Source: Sulfurimonas lithotrophica (GTDB lineage Bacteria > Campylobacterota > Campylobacteria > Campylobacterales > Sulfurimonadaceae). From it: a stretch of 64,000 nt of DNA. The notes below the pieces were generated by a model. The model did no database searches. It was given only the letters and a program-made list of their open reading frames with translations, and was not told the DNA's origin. Made by a program: the position numbers and the translations under genes. The DNA lies in contig NZ_CP043617.1 of assembly GCF_009258225.1 (NCBI RefSeq), forward strand, positions 310,001 through 374,000, in the 5' to 3' direction. Below are positions 1 to 6,428 of this stretch, piece after piece (positions within the stretch are counted from its first letter, which is position 1; the number at the start of each line of letters is the position of its first letter).

Positions 1-1
1 T

Positions 2-622
2 CAACTACAAAATATAGTTCTTTTTGATAATCTGGATGAAGAAACAATCCTAAACATTGAGAGCTTTACAACTGAACATAAAGCAAGTAAAGATGAACTT
101 CTGTTTTATGAAGGCGATGATTCTAAATACTTATATCTTTTAACAAAAGGCATAGTAAAACTTTATAAAACTTCATCTCAACATAAAGAGATAGTTTTAA
201 AATATTTTAATTCCAACGAATTAATAGGTGAAGTTGCAAATTTTGAACATATACCTTATCCGGCTACTGCTAAAGCTTATACAGATGTCGAGTATTTAAA
301 AATAGATTTTGACAAATTAAAAGAGGTAATTTTAACATCACCTGTTTTATCTCTTAGAATGCTTACATCTTTAATATATAAAATAAAAAATTTAGAAAAT
401 CTAATATCTACAAACTTGGTTTTAGATTCTAAAGAGAGAATAGCTAAATATCTTTATTCTCATTCCGAAGATTTTTTTGAAACCAAAAATATTATAATTG
501 CCGAGGTACTTGGAGTTTCTCCTGAAACATTGTCTAGAATTTTAAAGTTTTTTAAAGATGAAGATATCATAGATGTCAAAGATAAAAAGATAGATAAACA
601 AAGACTTGAAGAATATTTTTAG
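2..622 (+). CDS. Crp/Fnr family transcriptional regulator (5' end cut off)
   Basis: The reading frame is open from the first full codon of the window, so the N-terminus lies outside. About 206 residues are visible. Residues 1-115 look like a cyclic-nucleotide-binding-type beta roll (FYEGDDSKYLYLLTKG, then FNSNELIGEVANFEH), followed by a dimer helix and a winged helix-turn-helix. The recognition helix reads SPETLSRIL at visible residues 174-182. This keeps the E-T-x-S-R pattern that FNR uses to read TTGAT half-sites, and such sites occur upstream of nearby genes. Any N-terminal iron-sulfur cysteines cannot be seen, so FNR, DNR/NnrR and other subgroups cannot be told apart. Its place beside the nir/nor genes suggests a regulator of nitrogen-oxide respiration (inference). 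Confidence 0.9.
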   Translation, partial: QLQNIVLFDNLDEETILNIESFTTEHKASKDELLFYEGDDSKYLYLLTKGIVKLYKTSSQHKEIVLKYFNSNELIGEVANFEHIPYPATAKAYTDVEYLKIDFDKLKEVILTSPVLSLRMLTSLIYKIKNLENLISTNLVLDSKERIAKYLYSHSEDFFETKNIIIAEVLGVSPETLSRILKFFKDEDIIDVKDKKIDKQRLEEYF

Positions 623-683
623 AGAATTATTTATATACAACTTGATTTAAATATATTTAATCAAGTTGTATAAAATAGTTTAT

Positions 684-1085
684 TTAGTGTCCAGATGAAT
701 TTTTCTCAGCTTCATCTTCTATAGCATCACGTAAATCTGAAATATCAGAATCAGAAGTTTCACTTCCTTTTTCAAATTCAATACATCTTTCACGCTCAAA
801 GAATTTTAAAGTAGCAGAGTACGTTGTGTCTCCGTCAATTTTTTCAGCTATTACTCTATCGCTTTTGAATTTTGTTATGCTCCAGCCAGAATTTTTAGCA
901 GCACTCTCGACAATCTCTTCTAAAGAATTTTTATTACTATTATCAAGATATAAAGTACCCTCGGGATGTTTTTCTTTTTCTACTGAAATACCTGCAGATG
1001 TATTCGGCGAAGCTCCAATACAACCAGTTAAAAATACAAATGGGACAGCTAAGATTAAAGCGACAGACATAAAACCTTTTTTCAT
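684..1085 (-). CDS. Putative lipoprotein, function unknown
   Basis: This is a 133-residue protein with a lipoprotein signal peptide: K-K near the start, a hydrophobic stretch and a lipobox LTGC with the acylated Cys at residue 22. The mature part is small, charged and acidic at the C-terminus, with no family I recognise. The start is supported by an AAGGAG ribosome binding site about 9 bases upstream. A TTGAT-N4-GTCAA operator at 1144-1157 sits about 40 bases upstream of a plausible start site on this strand, so the gene may belong to the same anaerobic or NO-responsive regulon as the nor/nir genes (inference). It points away from that operon. Confidence 0.75.
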   Translation of the reverse strand: MKKGFMSVALILAVPFVFLTGCIGASPNTSAGISVEKEKHPEGTLYLDNSNKNSLEEIVESAAKNSGWSITKFKSDRVIAEKIDGDTTYSATLKFFERERCIEFEKGSETSDSDISDLRDAIEDEAEKNSSGH

Positions 1086-1143
1086 TACACACTCCTTAAG
1101 TTTAAAAGTAATTATATGATATAATAACGCTCATAAAAAGGAA

Positions 1144-1157
1144 TTGATGCAAGTCAA
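1144..1157. promoter_or_regulatory. FNR/DNR-type operator, TTGATGCAAGTCAA
   Basis: The site is an inverted repeat with half-sites TTGAT and GTCAA and a 4-base spacer, close to the FNR consensus TTGAT-N4-ATCAA. It lies between the divergent lipoprotein and the 63-residue membrane protein gene. A TATCAT -10 box on the minus strand (1122-1117) would put the operator centre about 40 bases upstream of a start near 1110, the class II activator position. For the rightward gene the site is only 40 bases from the start codon, which fits less well. Confidence 0.55.
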
Positions 1158-1196
1158 TTTAAATATTAAATAAAAAATTAAAAAAAAGTTTTAAAA

Positions 1197-1388
1197 ATGG
1201 TTTTAGATATCGTAATAATTTTGGCAATGTGTTTTCCTATGCTGCTTTTTACAGTGTATCCAGGTTTAAAGTTAGGTGATTATTTGGAGCAAAAGCACGC
1301 TATCAGCGAGGCTTCTAAGCGAAAAGTAGTCATTATATTTACAGTTGTTTTTACCGTAACACTCTCCTCTTTGCTATACTATATATAA
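1197..1388 (+). CDS. Small membrane protein, function unknown
   Basis: The gene encodes 63 residues with two predicted membrane helices (about 3-22 and 44-62) joined by a charged loop. The visible loop motif is YPGLKLGDYLEQKHA. I do not recognise the family. There is no convincing Shine-Dalgarno sequence before the ATG, and an FNR-type operator ends 39 bases upstream, so a very short leader would be needed. It precedes the nor operon by about 200 bases. It could be a small accessory protein of the denitrification locus, but only the position argues for that. Confidence 0.6.
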   Translation: MVLDIVIILAMCFPMLLFTVYPGLKLGDYLEQKHAISEASKRKVVIIFTVVFTVTLSSLLYYI

Positions 1389-1411
1389 TAATACTAAACA
1401 AAAATAACTTG

Positions 1412-1442
1412 ACAATATTATGACATTATCATAAAATATTGT
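1412..1442. repeat. AT-rich nested inverted repeat, operator or terminator
   Basis: Arms ACAATATT (1412-1419) and AATATTGT (1435-1442) enclose an inner ATGA/TCAT pair around CATTA. The right arm is followed by TGTTTTTTT. It could be an AT-rich terminator of the 63-residue protein gene or a binding site in the nor upstream region. The sequence alone does not decide. Confidence 0.4.
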
Positions 1443-1516
1443 TGTTTTTTTAACATTGTTTCATAAGGTAACAGATACTCTTAATAGAAACTTAAAATAA
1501 TAATTAAATAAAAAAA

Positions 1517-1530
1517 TTGATTTAAGTCAA
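1517..1530 (+). promoter_or_regulatory. FNR/DNR-type operator before the nor operon, TTGATTTAAGTCAA
   Basis: The half-sites are TTGAT and GTCAA with a 4-base spacer. The centre at about 1523.5 would lie near -41 of a start site around 1565, with GATAAA (1551-1556) as a weak -10. This is the class II arrangement for an FNR/DNR-activated promoter. The first gene downstream starts at 1605 behind an AGAGGAG ribosome binding site. Confidence 0.65.
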
Positions 1531-1604
1531 TAGAAGCAGTTTTAAATAGTGATAAACTTCATATGATTCTGAAGAACTAAAAATGAATCTAGAGGAGTAA
1601 AAAA

Positions 1605-1931
1605 ATGATTGAACCAGCTATAATTAGACCGGAAATTGCCTTGAATGATTTCTTGCCAATCTTTGTCTCTTCTGCGTTTGTTTTAATATTTGGAGGTTTC
1701 TATGTTGGTATATATACGGCTGTAAAAGTTAATTTACTTAAAAAATGGACAATGCCTATTGGGTATTTTTTTTGGGTGTTAACAGCATACTGTTTATATA
1801 TAATGGGAAATTTAATGCATGTTGGTGAGTTTACGGCAAAAGCATTAGTTGTTGCTGCTTTTGGGCTGTTATTACTTCCACATGCAGTCTATTACATGCA
1901 AGATAGTGTTCATGAAGAAAATGAACATTAA
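1605..1931 (+). CDS. Small three-helix membrane protein leading the nor operon
   Basis: The gene encodes 108 residues with three hydrophobic helices (about 17-39, 49-70 and 80-97) and an acidic, His-containing C-terminal tail. The start has a clear AGAGGAG site 7 bases upstream. It is the first gene after the FNR-type operator, and norC follows 38 bases later, so it is very likely cotranscribed with norC-norB. I do not recognise a named family. A role in assembly or stability of the nitric oxide reductase is a reasonable guess from position only. Confidence 0.7.
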   Translation: MIEPAIIRPEIALNDFLPIFVSSAFVLIFGGFYVGIYTAVKVNLLKKWTMPIGYFFWVLTAYCLYIMGNLMHVGEFTAKALVVAAFGLLLLPHAVYYMQDSVHEENEH

Positions 1932-1969
1932 TTTAAGTATATATTCAACTATAAAAATAGGAGGGTACA

Positions 1970-2623
1970 GTGGCTAAAAAATCTGTATGGAGTGACAATC
2001 GTTTCTGGCAACGTTCAGCAGCGTGGATTACAGGATTTGCATCAGTATTATTAATTTGGTTGACATTTGATACTATGGCTCAAATTTCAATGGGTACTGA
2101 CGCTGATTTAAAAAATGGCGTAACTAAAAGGGTTCCAGGACCTACGGTTATTAATTATAAAATCACTTACGAAATGGACACTAAACGTGGTCATGAAGTT
2201 CCTGTGATTGGGGAAAAAGAAAAGTTTTTTGGACGTGACGACTGGTCTGAGGAAGAAGCGGCTGAGCTTCTACACTTGGGTAAACTAGGTTCACAAGCTA
2301 AAAACTGTATGAACTGTCATACATTACTTGGTAACGGTGCATATTATGCTCCGGATTTAACAAAAGCATGGTTAGATCCGGCATGGGGACCAGAAGGTTC
2401 AATGCAAGCAATGACAGGAAAAGATACAAAAGAAGAAGCTATGGCTGAGTTCTTGCAACATCCATCGACTTATCCGACTCATGCTCGTATGATGCCAAAT
2501 CTTGGTATTACGGCAGAAGAGGCTAAAGGTTTGGTAGCATTTCTTAAGCATATGGCTTCAATAGATACTAATGGATTCCCAAGAAACTTTGGAAGAATGC
2601 AAGGAGCAGTACATGGCAAATAA
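1970..2623 (+). CDS. norC: Nitric oxide reductase subunit C (membrane-anchored cytochrome c)
   Basis: NorC passes electrons from periplasmic donors to NorB. The 217-residue protein has one N-terminal membrane helix (about 17-35) and a heme c site CMNCH at residues 113-117, followed by TLLGNGAYYAPDL, a typical NorC stretch. Met174 or Met175 in ARMMPNLG is the likely sixth heme ligand. The start is GTG with a strong AGGAGGG site 4 bases upstream. It is somewhat longer than the roughly 150-residue NorC of Pseudomonas. The end overlaps norB by 11 bases, which suggests coupled translation. Confidence 0.95.
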   Translation: MAKKSVWSDNRFWQRSAAWITGFASVLLIWLTFDTMAQISMGTDADLKNGVTKRVPGPTVINYKITYEMDTKRGHEVPVIGEKEKFFGRDDWSEEEAAELLHLGKLGSQAKNCMNCHTLLGNGAYYAPDLTKAWLDPAWGPEGSMQAMTGKDTKEEAMAEFLQHPSTYPTHARMMPNLGITAEEAKGLVAFLKHMASIDTNGFPRNFGRMQGAVHGK

Positions 2624-4034
2624 TATAACATCAGAGTCAAAACAGTTAGCTACATGGTATTTTACATTTGCAGCTATCATATTTGGTGCACAGTTACTAT
2701 TTGGTCTTGTTGCAGCTATCCAATATGTAATGCCGGGCTTCTTATTTGAAATTATTGATTTTTCGGTTGCTAGAATGATACACATTAATGCACTTGTTGT
2801 ATGGATGGTATTTGCAATGTTTGGTTCAGTTTATTGGTTATTACCTGATGAAACAGGAATTGAGACAGTTGGTATTAAACTTGGTAAATTATTATTCTGG
2901 ATTTTCGCAGCAGCTATCGTTGTTGTTGTATTAGTATATCTACTTGTTCAAGTTGGACCGGCAGATGAAACTACAATCTGGTTTATTAATGAGGGTCGTG
3001 AATATATCGAAGCTCCAAGATGGGCTGATTTTGGTATTGTTGTTGTAGCTCTTGGATTTGTTGCTAATCTTTTCTTAACAGGAATGAAAGGTCAACGTTC
3101 AGGAATCGTAACGGTATTAATGGCTGATATGATTGCTTTCTCAGGTTTATATCTATGTGGTATGTTCTTTACTGACAATATCTCTATGGATCAATACTGG
3201 TGGTGGTGGGTAATCCACTTATGGGTTGAAGCTACATGGGAAGTTTTTGTTGGTGCGTTGGCAGCATACGGTCTTATCACTATTATCGGTGCACACCGTA
3301 AAGTAGTTGAAATGTGGTTATGGATCGAGGTAGCTATGCTATTTGGTTCAGGTATCCTAGGTCTAGGTCACCACTACTTCTGGATCGGTACACCTGAATA
3401 TTGGTGGGAAATCGGTGCATTGTTCTCGGCGTTAGAGCCATTACCGCTTGTAGCTATGTTTATCCACGTACTATATGATTGGGGTAAAACTCAAGGTGGT
3501 CAAGATGCAACAGGTAAGGAAGTTTCTGTTATTACAAATAAGCCTGCGTTTACTTGGTTTGTTTTAAATGCATTTGGTAACTTCCTTGGTGCTGGTATTT
3601 GGGGATTCTTCCATACATTACCACAGGTAAACTTATATACTCACGGTACGCAATTTACATCGGCTCACGGTCACTTGGCGTTCTTTGGAGCATATGCGAC
3701 TATTTTACTTGGTATGATGTACTTAGCAATTCAAGGCTCAAACGGTATTAAAGTTCTTAAGCATACTAAAGCTTCTATTTGGGCTGTAAGTTTAATTACA
3801 TCAGGTGTAGTTGGTATGACCGTAGCGTTAACAATTGCGGGATATGTTCAAGTACTTGTGTCTCGTGCACAAATGGGTGCTACATGGGCTGCTTATTTTG
3901 ACGGTCAATCCGGTATGTGGTTTGCACAAGCTATGGATTGGAGACTTGTTATGGGTGCGGTTACGTTCCTAGGTTTCTTATTCTTAATAAAAGATTTTTT
4001 AAGTACTGGTAAAAATCCGGTACATGAAAGATAA
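2613..4034 (+). CDS. norB: Nitric oxide reductase subunit B (cNOR catalytic subunit)
   Basis: NorB reduces two NO to N2O at a heme b3/non-heme iron centre in the membrane. I place the start at the ATG at 2613, giving 473 residues, because AAGGAG lies 6 bases upstream; an earlier in-frame ATG at 2571 lies inside norC and lacks a site. Visible ligands include His57, His202 in HLWVEATWE with Glu206 and Glu210 (matching the paired glutamates of cNOR), His253-His254, and the HGTQFTSAHGH block with His344, His352 and His354. About twelve membrane helices are expected. It lacks the N-terminal extension of quinol-dependent qNOR, in agreement with a separate NorC. Confidence 0.97.
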   Translation: MANNITSESKQLATWYFTFAAIIFGAQLLFGLVAAIQYVMPGFLFEIIDFSVARMIHINALVVWMVFAMFGSVYWLLPDETGIETVGIKLGKLLFWIFAAAIVVVVLVYLLVQVGPADETTIWFINEGREYIEAPRWADFGIVVVALGFVANLFLTGMKGQRSGIVTVLMADMIAFSGLYLCGMFFTDNISMDQYWWWWVIHLWVEATWEVFVGALAAYGLITIIGAHRKVVEMWLWIEVAMLFGSGILGLGHHYFWIGTPEYWWEIGALFSALEPLPLVAMFIHVLYDWGKTQGGQDATGKEVSVITNKPAFTWFVLNAFGNFLGAGIWGFFHTLPQVNLYTHGTQFTSAHGHLAFFGAYATILLGMMYLAIQGSNGIKVLKHTKASIWAVSLITSGVVGMTVALTIAGYVQVLVSRAQMGATWAAYFDGQSGMWFAQAMDWRLVMGAVTFLGFLFLIKDFLSTGKNPVHER

Positions 4035-4045
4035 GGAGAAATATT

Positions 4046-4198
4046 ATGTTTGAACCAATGGTAGATGTAGTACCAAGTTTTTTTGCTTGGTTAAATCAAG
4101 GTCCACTTACTCTAACTATCTTTCTTCACACTGTGATTGTACTTCCAATGATTTGGATTTACAAACAAGAGAAAGCTCGTTTAGAGCAAGAGGGTTAA
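4046..4198 (+). CDS. 50-residue single-helix membrane protein between norB and nirS
   Basis: A short frame of 50 codons starts at an ATG with AAGGAG 7 bases upstream, 11 bases after the norB stop. It begins MFEPMVDVVPSFFAWLNQ, has one hydrophobic helix (about residues 20-37, ending MIWIYK) and a charged tail EKARLEQEG. The good ribosome binding site, tight spacing and membrane-protein composition support a real gene. A longer frame running into nirS overlaps it and would hide it from automatic gene callers. It may be an accessory subunit of NorCB, comparable in size to the small subunits of heme-copper oxidases, but no family is recognised. Confidence 0.72.
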   Translation: MFEPMVDVVPSFFAWLNQGPLTLTIFLHTVIVLPMIWIYKQEKARLEQEG

Positions 4199-4213
4199 TA
4201 GGTCATTTAGTTT

Positions 4214-4237
4214 GCAGGGCTCCATTGGGGCCCTCGC
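4214..4237 (+). promoter_or_regulatory. GC-rich hairpin in the nor-nir intergenic region
   Basis: AGGGCTCC (4216-4223) pairs with GGGGCCCT (4227-4234) across an ATT loop, with one T-G wobble, and can be extended by GC on each side. It is the most GC-rich spot in this AT-rich locus and is not followed by a T-run, so it is not a classical terminator. It lies about 30 bases before the nirS start. It may set a processing or stability boundary between nor and nirS messages (inference). Confidence 0.5.
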
Positions 4238-4266
4238 TATATCTTTATTTTAGAAGGAGAAATAAA

Positions 4267-5907
4267 ATGAGATTAAATAAGTTAGTTATGTCAGTTGCTG
4301 CTTTAGCAGTAGTTTCATCAGGTTTATTTGCTGGAACATCTAACATGGATGTTGAAAAAGTATTTGAAAAAGAGTGTCAAGGTTGTCACGGTCCAAATCA
4401 CGAAGGTGGTGTTGGTTCTGATTTACGTCCAAAAGTTATCAAAGATAAAAACTCTTATGCATTAGCAGAGGTTATCTTAAACGGTCGTCCTGGTACAGCT
4501 ATGCCTCCATTTAAAAATAAGTTTTCTAAAGAAGATGCTGATAAAATGGTTGATTACCTACAGCACTTTAAAGGTAAAAAAGTTAAACAACTTACTTTAG
4601 ATAATGTAAAAGCTGGTTGGAAAACATTAAATGATAGAATGAAATTTTTCAAAAAATATCCACACGCTGTAGATGTTAAGAAAAATACTGATATTTGTTT
4701 CGTAACAGAGCGTGATGCTTCAAGAGTTGCGTTCGTAGATGGTACAAACGGTAAAATTCTTTCTAAGCATGAAGCTGGTTTCGCTGTTCACGTAACAGTT
4801 ACAAATAAACGTCAACCTCGTTATGCATACTCTGTATCTCGTTCAGGTTTAGTAACAATGTTTGACCTTAACACTCCGGGTCAGCAAAAAATTGCTCAAG
4901 TACAAGTTGGTGAAGAATCACGTGGTCTAGCGGTATCTCCAGACGGTAAATACCTAATGGCTGGTAACTATACTCCGGGTGGTGCTATTTTAATGGATGC
5001 TATGACTCTTGAGCCATTAAAAGTATATCCTACTTCTTCGGTAATCGATCCTGATGGAAACATCGGTTCTTCTCGTGTAGCTGGTATCTTTGATACTCCA
5101 TACGGTCCGTATATTGCATTTGCACTTAAAGATGGTGGTCACGTTTATATCGTAGATTACTCTAAACCTGATTTCCCAATCGTTGGTGATATTCCAAATA
5201 TCGGTAAAATTCTTCACGATGGTTTCTTAAATGAAGGTAAAGAGATTGGTAGATATTTATTTATCGCTTCTCAAGGTTCGGATGTTGTTGGTGTAGTTGA
5301 TTTTAAAACTAAAGCTCTAGTTACTAAAATTTATACAGGTCCTGCATCTAAGCCACACCCAGGTCAAGGTTCTTCTTGGTTCCACGAAGGTCTTAACCAA
5401 CAACTTGGTGCTACTGTTAACATGAACTTAGGTCAAGTAACTATTTGGGATGACAACTTTGATGTTGTACGTCAAATTCCTATCGGAGGCGGTGGTTTAT
5501 TCATCGGTACATCTGAGCATACTCCTTTCCTATGGGCAGATAATGTATTAGGTAGTTCTGCTGTTTGGAATCAAGTTCACTTAATTAATAAGCAAACTTT
5601 AGAATTAGACAGAATTATTACTGTTGGTACTAGTAAAGGTACAGTTACAGACCCTGTAACTCACAAAACTCTTTATAGCTGGAATGTTCCAACTGTAAAA
5701 GGTAAAGACGGTAAAGCTGTAACTCCTCGTATTTTACACGCAGAGCCTGCAAATCACGGTCACTGGACTATGATTTCTGAGTGGAATACTGGTCGTATCG
5801 GTATTTATGAAGCTAAAACTGGTAAATTTGTTAAATATATCAAAGGTTTAACAACTCCTACTTTTACTTACTCTATCGAGCATAGACAAACTATTCCAGG
5901 TGCTTAA
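4267..5907 (+). CDS. nirS: Cytochrome cd1 nitrite reductase
   Basis: NirS reduces nitrite to nitric oxide in the periplasm. The start used here gives 546 residues with a signal peptide (about 1-22, ending GLFA); the frame is open further upstream but that part is not protein-like. AGAAGGAG precedes the ATG. A small cytochrome c domain carries CQGCH at residues 37-41. The rest is the eight-bladed d1-heme propeller, with VSPDGKYLMAGNYTPGGA and KPHPGQGSSWFHEG, a His-rich strand typical of the d1 pocket. NO made here would feed NorCB encoded just upstream, and the d1 cofactor comes from the genes downstream. Confidence 0.97.
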   Translation: MRLNKLVMSVAALAVVSSGLFAGTSNMDVEKVFEKECQGCHGPNHEGGVGSDLRPKVIKDKNSYALAEVILNGRPGTAMPPFKNKFSKEDADKMVDYLQHFKGKKVKQLTLDNVKAGWKTLNDRMKFFKKYPHAVDVKKNTDICFVTERDASRVAFVDGTNGKILSKHEAGFAVHVTVTNKRQPRYAYSVSRSGLVTMFDLNTPGQQKIAQVQVGEESRGLAVSPDGKYLMAGNYTPGGAILMDAMTLEPLKVYPTSSVIDPDGNIGSSRVAGIFDTPYGPYIAFALKDGGHVYIVDYSKPDFPIVGDIPNIGKILHDGFLNEGKEIGRYLFIASQGSDVVGVVDFKTKALVTKIYTGPASKPHPGQGSSWFHEGLNQQLGATVNMNLGQVTIWDDNFDVVRQIPIGGGGLFIGTSEHTPFLWADNVLGSSAVWNQVHLINKQTLELDRIITVGTSKGTVTDPVTHKTLYSWNVPTVKGKDGKAVTPRILHAEPANHGHWTMISEWNTGRIGIYEAKTGKFVKYIKGLTTPTFTYSIEHRQTIPGA

Positions 5908-5914
5908 TAGCACT

Positions 5915-5936
5915 TTTCTCTCCTTTTGGAGAGAAA
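5915..5936. terminator. Hairpin after nirS
   Basis: A perfect 9-base stem, TTTCTCTCC and GGAGAGAAA, with a TTTT loop starts 8 bases after the nirS stop. No long T-run follows, so it is a weak intrinsic terminator at best and may instead protect the 3' end of the nirS message. Confidence 0.55.
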
Positions 5937-6002
5937 CCTCTTCACTTTAAAAAATCATATATTGTTTCAAAATGACAAACTTCATTTAAAATCTATAAAA
6001 AA

Positions 6003-6019
6003 TTGACAAATGTTGTCAA
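6003..6019. promoter_or_regulatory. 17-base perfect palindrome TTGACAAATGTTGTCAA
   Basis: The arms TTGACAA and TTGTCAA around ATG form a perfect inverted repeat directly upstream of the FNR-type box at 6022-6035, with centres about 17.5 bases apart. The half-sites resemble but do not equal TTGAT, so a second regulator of the Crp/Fnr family or a different factor may bind. Confidence 0.5.
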
Positions 6020-6021
6020 AA

Positions 6022-6035
6022 TTGATTAAAATCAA
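6022..6035 (+). promoter_or_regulatory. FNR/DNR operator before the nirC-J-F-E operon, TTGATTAAAATCAA
   Basis: This is an exact match to TTGAT-N4-ATCAA. With its centre at 6028.5, a class II start near 6070 would use GATATT (6056-6061) as -10. The first gene starts at 6123 behind ATAGGA. Confidence 0.75.
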
Positions 6036-6122
6036 CAAATATTCTGTAATAATAAGATATTCTTTAATTATATAATTAATAATAAATCCTTTTTATGGAT
6101 TAAGAATAAGATAGGAAAAAAT

Positions 6123-6428
6123 ATGAAAAAAATTGTTGTAATATTAATCATGTTATCTTCGTTACTGTATTCAAAAGATTTAGACGGTAAAAAATTATTT
6201 GAGACCCATTGCTGGGGTTGTCATCATCAAACAGCAGTAGCTTTTGGACCTCCGTTTAATGAAATTGCTTCTAAAAGAACTAAAGAAGAAATTCAAGCCT
6301 ATATAATAAGTCCGGAATCCATGTATAAATCATTTGGTTATAAAAGAACGGTAATGACGCAGTTTAATCTTAGCGATGCAGAAGTAGAATCGTTAAGCAA
6401 CTATATTCTTTCTTATAAAGGTAAATAA
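6123..6428 (+). CDS. nirC: Small periplasmic cytochrome c (NirC-like)
   Basis: The gene encodes 101 residues with a signal peptide (1-17) and one heme c site CWGCH at residues 30-34; Met78 in TVMTQF is the likely axial ligand. Monoheme cytochromes of this size in nir clusters (NirC) donate electrons to NirS or take part in d1 maturation. The symbol rests on size and position, and NirM-type donors look similar. It opens the heme d1 operon behind a perfect FNR-type box. Its stop overlaps the next start by one base. Confidence 0.8.
   Translation: MKKIVVILIMLSSLLYSKDLDGKKLFETHCWGCHHQTAVAFGPPFNEIASKRTKEEIQAYIISPESMYKSFGYKRTVMTQFNLSDAEVESLSNYILSYKGK

Noticed and set aside
826-1119. 97-codon open frame opposite the lipoprotein gene
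   Set aside because: It is antisense to a gene with a signal peptide, lipobox and ribosome binding site, and has no such support itself.
2571-2612. Earlier ATG for norB inside norC
   Set aside because: It would add 14 residues unlike NorB and has no ribosome binding site, whereas the ATG at 2613 has AAGGAG at proper distance.
4087-4266. Upstream extension of the nirS frame to an ATG at 4087 (60 additional residues)
   Set aside because: The extension has no protein character, lacks a ribosome binding site, overlaps the 50-residue gene, and would bury a clean signal peptide.
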